Shown: positions 37,089 through 45,980, counted from the first letter of the stretch. The stretch is DNA of 64,000 nucleotides from Roseateles amylovorans (GCF_025398155.2 NZ_CP104562.2:1-64000), one strand, 5' to 3'. Numbers and translations: made by a program. Notes: generated by a model not told the origin, from the letters alone.

Positions 37089-38562
37089 GCCGGCCGTCTT
37101 CCTGATCCACGGCCTGGGAGGGACGCAATATGACCTCGGCTCGCTGCACAAGCGACTGAAGAACGCCGGCTTCGTCACCTACTCCATTACCTTGCCAGGC
37201 CATGGCGGCCAGCCGCAGGACCTGATCGGCGTACGCGCCGAGGACTGGCTCGATGCGGTCCGAGCCAAGTACCGGGAGATCATCGATCAGCATGAGGTGC
37301 TGCATGTGATGGGGATGTGCATGGGCTCCCTGCTGGCCATCGAAACCTGCAAGCGGGAGCAGCACCGCAAAGGACGGCTGGTCGCTCTGGCGCCGCCAGT
37401 GTTCATCGATGGCTGGTCCACGCCCTGGTACCGCGACCTGCGGCATCTGCTGTATTACCTGCCCGGTGTGGCCGAACGCATGCGCGTGGACGAAGAAGAG
37501 CCCTACGGCATCAAGAACGACCAGTTGAGAGCGATCGTGCGGGCCAAGTTCGAACGCGGCGATGCCTTCGCCTACAGCTGGGTGCCGCTGGCCTGCATCC
37601 GCGAGGTCGACCGCCTGCGTCACTGGGTCATGCAGGGACTCCCCCGCATCGCCTGTCCCACCCTGGTCATCCATGCCCGACACGATGAACTGACCAGCCT
37701 GCGCTCGGCGCACTACCTGATCGAACACATGGCCCGTGGCGAACGCGCCGGTCAGGCGCGCATGGTGATCCTGGAGAACAGCTACCACTTGATCTGCGTG
37801 GACAACGACAAAGAGCTGGTGGCGCAGCGGATCCTCGAGTTCTTCGGCAGCAGCGACCTGGGTCTGGGCGTCCGAAACGACGACCCCCGAATGACGCCGG
37901 AAGACATCCGGTCACTGGTCACCGCCGCCTGCGAGGACCTGATGCGCGGCGACTGGCCAGCCCTCTACGACCGCGGCGTGCCTGACTTTGCCTGGTACCA
38001 GCCGGGATGCAATCGGAGCACCGGCATCTACCGCGGACCGAAGGGCCTGGGCCGCTGGCAATCCAACGCAGGCCGGGGACTGCGGTTCACTGCCTTGGGA
38101 ACGCCGGTGCACAACACCGGTGTGGTGGTGGTTCCCGCCGCGCTGGTGGACGACGCCTGGACCTCACGCGGCGTGATGTCGTTGAGCCTGTCCCGCGGCC
38201 GGCTGCTGGAAGCACGCTGGTTCCCCGACGAGCCCGCCGAAGAGGACCGGCACTTTGGCGGGGAACCCGTGCCCGACGGCCCGTCGCCGCTGGAACAGGC
38301 CTTCGAGGCCGCGGCCGCGCTGTCTCACACCCTGCACAAGACACCGGACGAGCGCACCCTGCTCGAGCTTTATGCGCTCTACAAGCAGGCCAGCCAGGGA
38401 GATGCCGGGAACGACCGTCCAGGCCCGCTGGACGTCGTGGGACGCGCCAAGTACGACGCCTGGCGAGCCCGGCAGGGTCAGACACGTGAGCAGGCGATGG
38501 CCGCCTACGCAGACCTCGTCCGCCAGCTGAAGGCCGACGAGGACGCCTCGGTGACCGCATGA
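37081..38562 (+). CDS. Cys-nucleophile alpha/beta hydrolase fused to SnoaL-like and acyl-CoA-binding domains
   Basis: The product is a 493-residue three-part fusion without signal peptide. Residues 1-265 form an alpha/beta hydrolase like Est30-type carboxylesterases: FLIHGLGGTQYDL, LPGHGGQPQDL, acid D202 (HARHDEL) and His236 (NSYHLICVD). The nucleophile elbow is G78-M-C80-M-G82, with Cys in place of Ser, as in PHA synthases and dienelactone hydrolases. Residues about 277-390 look like a SnoaL/NTF2-type pocket. Residues 404-487 match acyl-CoA-binding protein (LLELYALYKQASQGD, GRAKYDAWRARQG, AMAAYADLV). Inference: it acts on or transfers acyl groups from acyl-CoA. It overlaps both neighbours and sits between a membrane sensor and a surface phospholipase. 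Confidence 0.82.
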   Translation: MAEPAVFLIHGLGGTQYDLGSLHKRLKNAGFVTYSITLPGHGGQPQDLIGVRAEDWLDAVRAKYREIIDQHEVLHVMGMCMGSLLAIETCKREQHRKGRLVALAPPVFIDGWSTPWYRDLRHLLYYLPGVAERMRVDEEEPYGIKNDQLRAIVRAKFERGDAFAYSWVPLACIREVDRLRHWVMQGLPRIACPTLVIHARHDELTSLRSAHYLIEHMARGERAGQARMVILENSYHLICVDNDKELVAQRILEFFGSSDLGLGVRNDDPRMTPEDIRSLVTAACEDLMRGDWPALYDRGVPDFAWYQPGCNRSTGIYRGPKGLGRWQSNAGRGLRFTALGTPVHNTGVVVVPAALVDDAWTSRGVMSLSLSRGRLLEARWFPDEPAEEDRHFGGEPVPDGPSPLEQAFEAAAALSHTLHKTPDERTLLELYALYKQASQGDAGNDRPGPLDVVGRAKYDAWRARQGQTREQAMAAYADLVRQLKADEDASVTA

Positions 38563-40925
38563 GGTCGATCCTGTCGCCGATCCAACATGGCTGGGCCGTC
38601 TGTAAGGCCTTCATTCGCAGCGGCCGTCGGCGCATCCGCAGCCGATCGATGGTCCCCCCTGAGCGGTGCCCAGGCAGGACGCCGCCGCCGCCGAATCGGT
38701 GGACGCACCGGTTCCTGAGCCTGTGGTTGGGGGCGGCACTGGCCGGTGCGGCCCATGCCGACGATGAAGACATCGCCCCCATCGCCCAGCGGGCCGATGG
38801 CCAGCGGCCGCGTGTGGCGCTGGTGCTGTCCGGCGGCGGCGCCAAGGGCGGGGCGCATCTGGGCGTGCTCAAGACCCTGCAGCGACTTCGGGTGCCGGTG
38901 GACCTGGTGGTGGGCACCAGCGCCGGGTCAATTGCGGGCGCCGCCTATGCCAGTGGCATGCCGCTGGCGGACATCGAGGCGGAGCTTCGGCCCCTGAACA
39001 CGGCGGTGCTGCTGCACGACGTGGACCGCCGCCATCTCCCCATGCGGCTCAAAGGCGATGAGGCCAGCAATTTCATCGGCCCCGAGCTGGGCATCAATCC
39101 TCGTCATCAACTGGCTCTGCCCAAGGGCGCGGTGGCTGGTGTGTCGCTGGAGGCGGTGCTGCGCCGCTTCACCTCGCGCCAGCGCGTCGACGCGTTTGAT
39201 GACCTGCCGCTGCCGTTTCGCGCCATCGCCACCGACCTGAGCACCGCCGAGATGGTGGTGCTGGACCACGGCAGCTTGAGCCTGGCGGTGCGCGCCAGCA
39301 TGGCGCTGCCCGCGCTGGTGAATCCGGTGGATCTGGACGGTCGGCTGCTGGTGGACGGCGGGGTGAGCCGCAACCTGCCGGTCGACGTGGCGCGCGCCAT
39401 GGGCGCGGATGTGGTGATCGCGGTGAACATCGGCGCCCCGCTCCATACCCGCGAGGCGCTCACCTCCTTGCTGTCGGTCTCGGATCAGATGGTGCGGATC
39501 CTGACGGCCCGCAATGTGGCGCAATCGCTCAGCGAGCTTCGCGAGACCGATGTGCTGATCTCGCCCGACGTCGGCGACATCAGCGTGACCGATTTCGATC
39601 GGCTGATGGAGGCCGAAGCCGCCGGCGAGATCGCAACCCTGGCACAAGCGCGCCGGCTGGCGGCGCTGGCGGTGGACGCGCCGCGCTACGCTGCCTACGA
39701 ACAGCGCCGCGTGCAGGGCACCGCGCTGGCGGGTCGGATCGATGCCATCGAGATCGACGGCCTGAGTCGCGTCAGTGAACGCAGCGTGCGTGACAGCCTG
39801 GGCCTTCGCGATGGCGATGTCTTCGATGCGGCCACGGCCGACGACAGCATCAAGCGGCTGTATGCCCGCGGCGATTTCGAACGCGTGGGCTATGCCTTCG
39901 CAGAGGTGCCGGACGGCCGTCGGGTGCTCACCGTCATCATGAACGAGAAGAGCTGGGGGCCGCAGTACCTGCGCTTTGGCCTGGGCCTCTCGTCGGACTT
40001 CCAGGGCAGCGCCAACTTTGATCTGCGGCTGGACCACCGGGCGACCTGGCTGAATGCCTGGGGAGCGGAATGGCGCAACGACCTGCAGGTCGGCCACTCC
40101 GACCGGGTGCGAACCGAGTGGTACCAGCCCCTCCTGACCAGCCAACGGCTGTTCGTGTCCGCCAGTGCCCAGGCGTCGGCAGAGCCGTTCGACCTCTACA
40201 ACGACCGGGAACGGGTGGCGCGGTTTCGCAAGGAGTCCGGCGATCTGCGGCTGGAGCTGGGCGGGGTGGTTTCGGATGCAGGCGAGCTGCGTGTGGGGCT
40301 GCGACGCGGCAAGACCCGGCTGGGCAACGACACCGGCCCCGTGGCCGGCCGGGACTTGATTCCCACCACGAACACCGGCGGTGTCGAAGCCCGAGTGCAG
40401 GCGGACACCCTGGACAGCCTGAAGTTCCCGCGGCAGGGCTATGCGGCCGATTTCCGGCTGTACCGAAGCCTGCCGTCCCTGGGCGCGCAGGACGCCTACA
40501 GCAAGCTCGACGTCTCGCTGAGAGCCGCACGGTCCTGGCAGGCGCACTCGCTGCGCGCGGCCTATTTCGCCAGCCACGGCATCGGCGGCACGGAGGTGCC
40601 GGGCTACGAACTGGCGCAGTTGGGGGGATTCCTGCGGCTGTCGGGCTACCGCACCGGACAGTTTCTCGGCACGGAAATGCGCATGGCACGGCTGGTGTAC
40701 AGCTACCGGATCGCCTCGCCGGGATTGCTGGACGGCATCCACCTGGGCGGCTCGATCGAAGTCGGTCGGGTGAGCGACTCACGTGGACTGCTGTCCGACG
40801 GACGGACCCTGCGCAGCAATGCCGCCTTCCTGGCGGTGGACACGCCCATCGGACCGCTTTATCTCGCCTATGGCCGGGCCAGCGCCAAGGACAGCACCGT
40901 CTACCTGTTCCTGGGCGTGCCTTGA
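38559..40925 (+). CDS. PlpD-like patatin phospholipase with POTRA and outer-membrane barrel (type Vd autotransporter)
   Basis: The product has 788 residues. An N-terminal leader with hydrophobic core (about 50-67, cleaved after AHA) is followed by a patatin domain (about 85-310: oxyanion GGGAKGGAHLG, nucleophile GTSAGS, catalytic Asp in VDGG), a POTRA domain (about 390-460: IDAIEIDGLSRVSERSVRDS) and a 16-strand BamA/Omp85-like barrel (about 465-788) ending in the aromatic-type signature YLFLGVP. This is the layout of PlpD of Pseudomonas, a lipase A1 displayed at or released from the surface. ATG 38559 overlaps the fusion gene stop (ATGA); ATG 38649 gives a more usual signal length. Third gene of a tightly overlapping operon. 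Confidence 0.9.
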   Translation: MRSILSPIQHGWAVCKAFIRSGRRRIRSRSMVPPERCPGRTPPPPNRWTHRFLSLWLGAALAGAAHADDEDIAPIAQRADGQRPRVALVLSGGGAKGGAHLGVLKTLQRLRVPVDLVVGTSAGSIAGAAYASGMPLADIEAELRPLNTAVLLHDVDRRHLPMRLKGDEASNFIGPELGINPRHQLALPKGAVAGVSLEAVLRRFTSRQRVDAFDDLPLPFRAIATDLSTAEMVVLDHGSLSLAVRASMALPALVNPVDLDGRLLVDGGVSRNLPVDVARAMGADVVIAVNIGAPLHTREALTSLLSVSDQMVRILTARNVAQSLSELRETDVLISPDVGDISVTDFDRLMEAEAAGEIATLAQARRLAALAVDAPRYAAYEQRRVQGTALAGRIDAIEIDGLSRVSERSVRDSLGLRDGDVFDAATADDSIKRLYARGDFERVGYAFAEVPDGRRVLTVIMNEKSWGPQYLRFGLGLSSDFQGSANFDLRLDHRATWLNAWGAEWRNDLQVGHSDRVRTEWYQPLLTSQRLFVSASAQASAEPFDLYNDRERVARFRKESGDLRLELGGVVSDAGELRVGLRRGKTRLGNDTGPVAGRDLIPTTNTGGVEARVQADTLDSLKFPRQGYAADFRLYRSLPSLGAQDAYSKLDVSLRAARSWQAHSLRAAYFASHGIGGTEVPGYELAQLGGFLRLSGYRTGQFLGTEMRMARLVYSYRIASPGLLDGIHLGGSIEVGRVSDSRGLLSDGRTLRSNAAFLAVDTPIGPLYLAYGRASAKDSTVYLFLGVP

Positions 40926-40981
40926 GCCGCTGGGCGCCTCATCCGGGACCTGCCCCCTGGGACGGGGCCAAGCACGGCCAC

Positions 40982-41166
40982 TCATCCACAGAAGACCCCG
41001 GGTCATCCACCGTCGATCCACTGGCCATCCACTGGTCATCCACCGGCAAACCACGAGATACACACAACTCGCCCACAGCTTTTTCACAAGCCATCCACCC
41101 AATCACCCACAGAAATGGGCGACCCATCCACCGCCAAATCACTGGCTGTACACAGGCTTATCCACA
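40982..41166 (+). repeat. 11-bp-phased array of DnaA-box-like sequences
   Basis: ATCCAC cores occur in one orientation at 40984, 41005, 41016, 41027, 41038, 41093, 41126 and 41160. Degenerate NNNCAC versions fill most other 11-bp steps (41049 AACCAC, 41060 ACACAC, 41071 GCCCAC, 41082 TTTCAC, 41137 AATCAC, 41148 GTACAC). Four consecutive units are exactly 11 bp apart. The first unit TCATCCACA and the last TTATCCACA (41158-41166, a perfect DnaA box) define the ends. The 425-bp gap 40926-41350 has no gene. Possible roles: DnaA titration site, replication-related locus, or decayed minisatellite. Confidence 0.75.
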
Positions 41167-41350
41167 GGCCGAACCAAGAAGCCGTGTGGCTCAAGCGGGC
41201 ATTGAGCCAGCGTTCGATCTGGTTCGATCTCGTTCGGTCGCGCTGTCGTTCGGTCTCACCCGTCAGGCCGCCGTCACGCCCGTTGGAGGACGCGACCATG
41301 CACGGCGGGGCCGCGCGGCTCAGCGCAGCGCGGCGGCGGGCCACGGCCCT

Positions 41351-41575
41351 TCAGGCGAGTCGACGGAACCTCAGGTCGCAGATCAACGGATCCTCGCCCA
41401 CGCGATCCAGCCGCTGCTGAACCACCACGGCCCGGCCTTCTGCGGCCAGGCGGTGGATCTCCTGGGCCGCGCTGTTGAACACCAACGGATGTTCCAGGCC
41501 GGAGCCGGCATGCGGCAGGTCGACCAACTCGCCAGGCGAGGAGTCGAGGAAGACATTCATCGCAATCGACGTCAT
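41351..41575 (-). CDS. Small protein of unknown function
   Basis: This is a 74-residue soluble protein, MTSIAMNVFLDSSPGELVDL at the start and ICDLRFRRLA at the end, with no signal or membrane segment. It was not recognised. ATG 41575 has GAGG five to six bases upstream, better than an upstream ATG at 41608. A middle stretch, NSAAQEIHRLAAEGRAVVVQ, looks like a helix followed by a strand. It stands alone between the phased repeat array and the DUF4124 gene. Confidence 0.5.
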   Translation of the reverse strand: MTSIAMNVFLDSSPGELVDLPHAGSGLEHPLVFNSAAQEIHRLAAEGRAVVVQQRLDRVGEDPLICDLRFRRLA

Positions 41576-41746
41576 ACGGACCTCACGCATAGGTTGACGT
41601 GAGCGCACTCTATGCTGCGTTGCAGCATCGACAGGTGGATTTAAATCAAAGACCCCGTGCCTCTGTTGGCGATCGTTCGCAGCGCGGCCATTGCCCCAAG
41701 ACGGGGCGGCGCGAAGGGCGAGGCCGGCACCACGGACCGCCTCGGA

Positions 41747-42433
41747 TTACTGCACGGCGCTGACCGGACGGGGCGGCTTCTGGGGGTTGAGCGGGTTTTG
41801 CGGGTTTTGCGGGTTCTGCGGGTTCTGCGGGGGCTGCGGGGGCTGCTGGTTTTGCAGACGCTGTTCCAGCCGGCGTTGTGCTTCTCGCTGGGCCTGTTCC
41901 TGCTCCCGCTGGCGGGCAATGCGGTCGCCTTCGCTCGCATCCGCGGCGCTGTGCATCGATTCGGCACGTCGACGGGCATCTGCACCGCCGCTGAGGCTGC
42001 TTTGCGCGTCCTGTGCCTGACGGCTGATCTCCCAATCCGCCGCGCTGTAGTTGCCCTGACCCTTTCGGCATTGCCGGGCACGACGGATTTCGTCCTGCAT
42101 GAAGGTCTTGGCCTCCGGGCTGAGGCTGTTGGAATTGGCCCGGGTCTCCATCGACGTGAGGTCGCGGTCGGACGGGCACACGTTGGCGGGCGGTCGGGGC
42201 GGCTCCGAACTGCCGATCGGCGCCGGCTCGCTCGGTCCCGGGCGCCGGGCGTTGTCGCCCGAGGTGTCCACCACATTGCCCTGCAGCGCCCGCGCCGTCA
42301 GCGGTTCACCTTGGGTGGCGCACGGCTGGTCCGAATAGCGGATCTTGTCGCCGATCCGGCATTTCCAGACCTCGCCGGCCCACGCCGGACTGGCCGCCAA
42401 CGCGACCCACAGCAGCACGACGGCCTTGGACAT
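41747..42433 (-). CDS. Exported DUF4124 protein with Gln-Asn-Pro repeat tail
   Basis: The product has 228 residues. After a signal peptide (MSKAVVLLWVALAASPAWAG) comes the DUF4124 signature VWKCRIGDKIRYSDQPCAT, a small domain common in exported proteobacterial proteins of unknown role. Residues about 85-185 are polar with four Cys positions in total. A charged helical stretch (ARQREQEQAQREAQRRLEQR) leads to a tail of PQN repeats coded by near-identical 9-bp units, which could vary in number by slippage. ATG 42433 is preceded by a GGGAG. Confidence 0.75.
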   Translation of the reverse strand: MSKAVVLLWVALAASPAWAGEVWKCRIGDKIRYSDQPCATQGEPLTARALQGNVVDTSGDNARRPGPSEPAPIGSSEPPRPPANVCPSDRDLTSMETRANSNSLSPEAKTFMQDEIRRARQCRKGQGNYSAADWEISRQAQDAQSSLSGGADARRRAESMHSAADASEGDRIARQREQEQAQREAQRRLEQRLQNQQPPQPPQNPQNPQNPQNPLNPQKPPRPVSAVQ

Positions 42434-42573
42434 CCTGGTCTCCCCTTCTGCAAGCACCTTGGGCGACGTCGTTCCACGTCGCCACCTCCGTCTCAACGGG
42501 CCAGCTGGAAATGAAGTTGACACATCAGCAACGCCCGGACGTTTCCGGCGGTAACGATCGCACCGGCGACGGA

Positions 42574-44532
42574 TCAGCCCGCCACCAGTCCGGCCTCCAC
42601 GAGGAACTTGGACGGCCGCGCCGGGTCGAAGCCCAAGGTCAGCCGATGCCGTGCGCGGGTCATCGCGACATACAGCAGGTTGCGGTTCTCGGTGGCGCCC
42701 ACCTCACCGGCGAACTCGCCACGCGACAAATACGGAATCACGACGTGGTCGAACTCCAGTCCCTTGGACGCCTCGATGCTGGACAAGCTCACGCGCCGAT
42801 TGGCCCGCATCCGCGATCGGCGTCCGTCCAGCTCATGCAGCAGTCGGAACACATCGGGCAGGTCGCGGTCCGCTTCCAGCAGGGCCATCTGCACCAGGGC
42901 CTCCAGGTTATCGCGGACCTCGGCGATGTCATCTTGACGCACCAGCACCAGACCGGCCAGCCGACGCGGCTGCAACGCCCGCAGGAACGCATCGCCAAAG
43001 GTCTGCAGGTCGCCGTGGGCCAGCACCGCCATAGCAGCGCCGAGCAGTTCCAAGGCGGTGGGATCGCCGTTGCGCAGGATCTGGCCGTCGATGAAGATGC
43101 GCATGCCATCAGGATGCGCCACCGCCTCCTGGATGGCCTGGCGCTGCGCCGTCACGGCATCGACCTGGCGGAGTTCATCGCTCTCGATCCAGGCCCCGGC
43201 AAACAGCAGCATGGCCGCCAAGGTGTCGGCGCGCAGTGCGGGATCCTCGAATCCCGAATAGTCGCCGCTGCAATAGGCCTGCATGCCGCGCACCAGCAGG
43301 ATCTCCCGCCGGCGCAGGAAGGACTGGAAGCCGTCGCTGACGTAGTCCACGCCCAAGGCCAGCAGCGATCGCTCCAGCAGGACCGACTGCGCCGGCCGGC
43401 GCAGCAGGATGCGCAGCGAATGCAGCTCGTGCTGCGCCATGTGCGATTGCGCCAGACGCGCCACCAGGGTCGCCATCACCGCCGGCGATTCGGCATGCAG
43501 CGCCTGGATCTCGGTGTCCTGATGGCCGAAGGCGGCATAGGGCTTGCGCGCGAGCCCACCCGCAGCACGCGCCAGCGACGGGCCGAACCGGTGGCTGGCG
43601 GTCAGCGGCAGTCGCTCCGGCTGGCCGATCTCGCGCACGAAATGCTCCCGCATGAAGCCGGCCTCGGCACCGGCCTGCGAATGGATCACCTGGTCCCGAT
43701 CACCCACGCCGACAAAGGCCGCGCGTCGGTTGTGCGTGAGCAGCGCCTGAAGCAGCGTGAACATCACCCGGTTGGTGTCGTGCATCTCGTCCACCACGAT
43801 CAAGGCCAAGCCGAGCTGCAGCGGCGAATCCTCATAGGACAGCAAACCGCCCAGCACCGCGCAGGCCAGGTCGTAGCTCGCATCGCCCGCATGGCGGAAG
43901 GCGGGATGGTCGGCTTGCGGACTGCGGCGGATCGACTCGAAGGCATTGCGCACCCGCAGCGTCAGGTAGTCCACGCCCAACTCGTCCGCCACGTCCGGAC
44001 TCATCGGCTGGTCCTCGGGCAGTTGCTCGATCAGCATGCGGCCCTTGAGCACCGCGAAGGATTTCAGCAGGCCTTCCACCAGCGCGGCCGGCGAAGCCCC
44101 GGTGGCCAGCAGCTCGGGATGCCGCTCCAGCGGTTGGGTCAGTGCATGGTCGATCGCCCTGAGCACGTAAGGCCGCACCTGTTCCTGCGTGCGCAGCGTC
44201 AGCACCGGCGTGCCTTCCATCTGCTGCAGGATCCAGGCGCTGAAAGATTCGAAGGTGTGCAGGCGCAGCGCGGCGATGTGGTCCGGCGAGACACCGATGT
44301 GCCGCAGTTGGTCGATCAGCGCCTGCACCGCCGGTTCGGTGTAGGTGAGCGCCAGGATCATGTCCGGGCGCGCGCCGCGCACCAGCGCCTGGCCGATGCG
44401 CAGCGCCAGCGTGGTCGTCTTGGCTGCGCCGGCATTGGCTTCCACCAGGAGGTGGCGCACCCGCGCGGTCTGGATGGCGAGCTGCTCCGGCGTCGGATGA
44501 AGGGAGGCGGGGACAAAGATCGGATCGGACAT
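42574..44532 (-). CDS. UvrD/Rep-like superfamily 1 DNA helicase
   Basis: The product is a 652-residue ATP-dependent SF1A helicase. Motif Q/I region: LHPTPEQLAIQTARVRHLLV followed by ANAGAAKTTTLALRIG, in which the usual GSGKT reads GAAKT. Further motifs: LTYTEPAVQALIDQLRH (Ia), LIVVDEMHDTNRVMFTLL (II, with E-M instead of E-x-Q), VGVGDRDQVIHSQAGA (III), and near the C-terminus SSIEASKGLEFDHVVIPYLS (V) and RNLLYVAMTRARHRLTL (VI). It is shorter than UvrD (about 720). The role in repair or replication restart is inferred from the family. ATG 44532 was chosen because the family sequence begins there. Confidence 0.88.
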   Translation of the reverse strand: MSDPIFVPASLHPTPEQLAIQTARVRHLLVEANAGAAKTTTLALRIGQALVRGARPDMILALTYTEPAVQALIDQLRHIGVSPDHIAALRLHTFESFSAWILQQMEGTPVLTLRTQEQVRPYVLRAIDHALTQPLERHPELLATGASPAALVEGLLKSFAVLKGRMLIEQLPEDQPMSPDVADELGVDYLTLRVRNAFESIRRSPQADHPAFRHAGDASYDLACAVLGGLLSYEDSPLQLGLALIVVDEMHDTNRVMFTLLQALLTHNRRAAFVGVGDRDQVIHSQAGAEAGFMREHFVREIGQPERLPLTASHRFGPSLARAAGGLARKPYAAFGHQDTEIQALHAESPAVMATLVARLAQSHMAQHELHSLRILLRRPAQSVLLERSLLALGVDYVSDGFQSFLRRREILLVRGMQAYCSGDYSGFEDPALRADTLAAMLLFAGAWIESDELRQVDAVTAQRQAIQEAVAHPDGMRIFIDGQILRNGDPTALELLGAAMAVLAHGDLQTFGDAFLRALQPRRLAGLVLVRQDDIAEVRDNLEALVQMALLEADRDLPDVFRLLHELDGRRSRMRANRRVSLSSIEASKGLEFDHVVIPYLSRGEFAGEVGATENRNLLYVAMTRARHRLTLGFDPARPSKFLVEAGLVAG

Positions 44533-44685
44533 CGCGGCAGGCTCAGGAGAACGCCCCCCGAGCGGGTGGCGGTGGCCGCCATCGAGGGGTGATGCGCTGC
44601 ATTGTCCGCGCATCCCGGGCAGGCATGAGGCAGGCACCAGGTGCGCGTCCGATCCGAGACCCGCCACGCCGCTGGCCGGCTGCCG

Positions 44686-45363
44686 TCAAGGCGACGGTGG
44701 CGCCTCGGTCATCAGTCTCAACAGGTGTTCCCGCACGACCTGCACATGCTCTTGCATTGCCGCCGCGGCGTGGGCCGGATGGCGCGCGATCAAGGCCCGG
44801 ACCAGCCGACGGGCGCGGCGTCCCCACCGATCCGGATCCCGTGGCGAATGCTCGCCGAACGAGCGACGGAAGGCTTCCACCAGGCAGTTGCGTGGATGCA
44901 TGAGTTCAATCGCATGCGGGTTGTCGCCCAGGGTGTCGATGAACTCGTACAGCCCGCGCTCGGCGTCGAAGAAGTCGGTGCTCCCGCTGCGTCGGCAGGC
45001 CGCCTCGAACACGACGAGAAGCGCCTCGGCCTGCACCAGTTGCTCGTCGGTGCGCAGCGCGCAGGCCTTGCGCACCAACATGGTCTGCAGCGCCTGGCGA
45101 ATGTCGAAAAATCGATTCAACGTCGCTTCATCGATGTCGCGGACGACCGCCCCGCGATTCATCTTCATCTCGACCATGCCGTCGCCTTGCAACTGCAACA
45201 GCGCCTCACGCACCGGCACATTGCTCACTTCGTAATGAAGGCCGAGTTCGCGCAGTGTCAGATGCCGGCCCAATGCCCATTGGCCGGCCACGATGTCCTC
45301 CCTGATCTGTTGCCGAAGACGCAAATAGGTGGGGGTGTTGATCGGCGTTTTCTTGGCGGCCAT
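44686..45363 (-). CDS. GntR-family transcriptional regulator (FadR/FCD subfamily)
   Basis: This 225-residue DNA-binding regulator has a winged helix (about 10-75; LRQQIREDIVAGQW, LTLRELGLHYEVSNVPVREA, RGAVVRDI) and an all-helical FCD ligand-binding domain (about 85-215). FCD regulators usually bind small carboxylates and repress catabolic genes. No obvious target operon is adjacent; the downstream gene is the helicase at 44532, 153 bp away. The separate FCD-like protein at 45495 lies 131 bp upstream on the same strand. Confidence 0.9.
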   Translation of the reverse strand: MAAKKTPINTPTYLRLRQQIREDIVAGQWALGRHLTLRELGLHYEVSNVPVREALLQLQGDGMVEMKMNRGAVVRDIDEATLNRFFDIRQALQTMLVRKACALRTDEQLVQAEALLVVFEAACRRSGSTDFFDAERGLYEFIDTLGDNPHAIELMHPRNCLVEAFRRSFGEHSPRDPDRWGRRARRLVRALIARHPAHAAAAMQEHVQVVREHLLRLMTEAPPSP

Positions 45364-45494
45364 GAAGATTCGGCATTGAGCGATCGGCTGGCCACTTTAG
45401 CCACCGAAGTGCAGCCCATGTCCTCGCGCGCCAGACCCGCGACTCGGTCCTTGCCGTTCATCAAGCATTGAATCAACGACAAAGCCCACTTCCG

Positions 45495-45980
45495 CTATTG
45501 CCCACCTGTCATGGCTAGAAAATCCCGGCGGTCCATCTCAATGTGAGCCATGGCCGCCTGGACCGCTGTTTCCGAATCGCCACACTCCAGCGCCGCCATC
45601 AGGCGCTCGATGTCGAGGCCGCGGCGTGCCGCATCCCGAATCAGCGGCGAGCCGCCGCAGATTCGCGCCAGGCATTCCTGCCCGATGCGCAGCAGGTCCA
45701 ACGCCAGATCGTTGTGCCCCATTTGCAGGACACGCCACCGAAACGCTGACTCCGCCGAAGTGATGGCGCCCAGGTCGCCCTGTCGCACGGCCGCCTGAAA
45801 CGCCGCAGCCAACGCCTTCGCATCGGCCCAGACCTCAGGCGCCGCGGCCGGCGAGGCGGTGCGAATCAGGAGCTCGGTCAGCGCCGCGCGCGTTTGCAGA
45901 ATGTCCTCTGCCAGCTTGTGTTGCGGCGACATCGCGGCAGTCAACAACCGGGTGGGCAATGGCGGTGGGGCGCGCGTCAT
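45495..45980 (-). CDS. FCD-domain protein without a DNA-binding domain
   Basis: The 161-residue product looks like the ligand domain of GntR/FadR regulators: FQAAVRQGDLGAITSAESAF, FRWRVLQMGHNDLALDLLRI, AARRGLDIERLMAALECGDS and AAMAHIEMDRRDFL. There is no winged helix, and no HTH is found upstream in any frame. ATG 45980 has AGGAG five to six bases upstream, so it appears to be translated as such. It may be a 5'-truncated regulator that survived, or a stand-alone binding partner of the full GntR protein next to it. Confidence 0.6.
   Translation of the reverse strand: MTRAPPPLPTRLLTAAMSPQHKLAEDILQTRAALTELLIRTASPAAAPEVWADAKALAAAFQAAVRQGDLGAITSAESAFRWRVLQMGHNDLALDLLRIGQECLARICGGSPLIRDAARRGLDIERLMAALECGDSETAVQAAMAHIEMDRRDFLAMTGGQ

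Noticed and set aside
40982..41166. Possible CRISPR array
   Set aside because: Units are 11 bp with no unique spacers and no cas genes nearby.
41780..41860. Tandem 9-bp repeats as an independent element
   Set aside because: They encode the PQN tail of the DUF4124 protein in frame.
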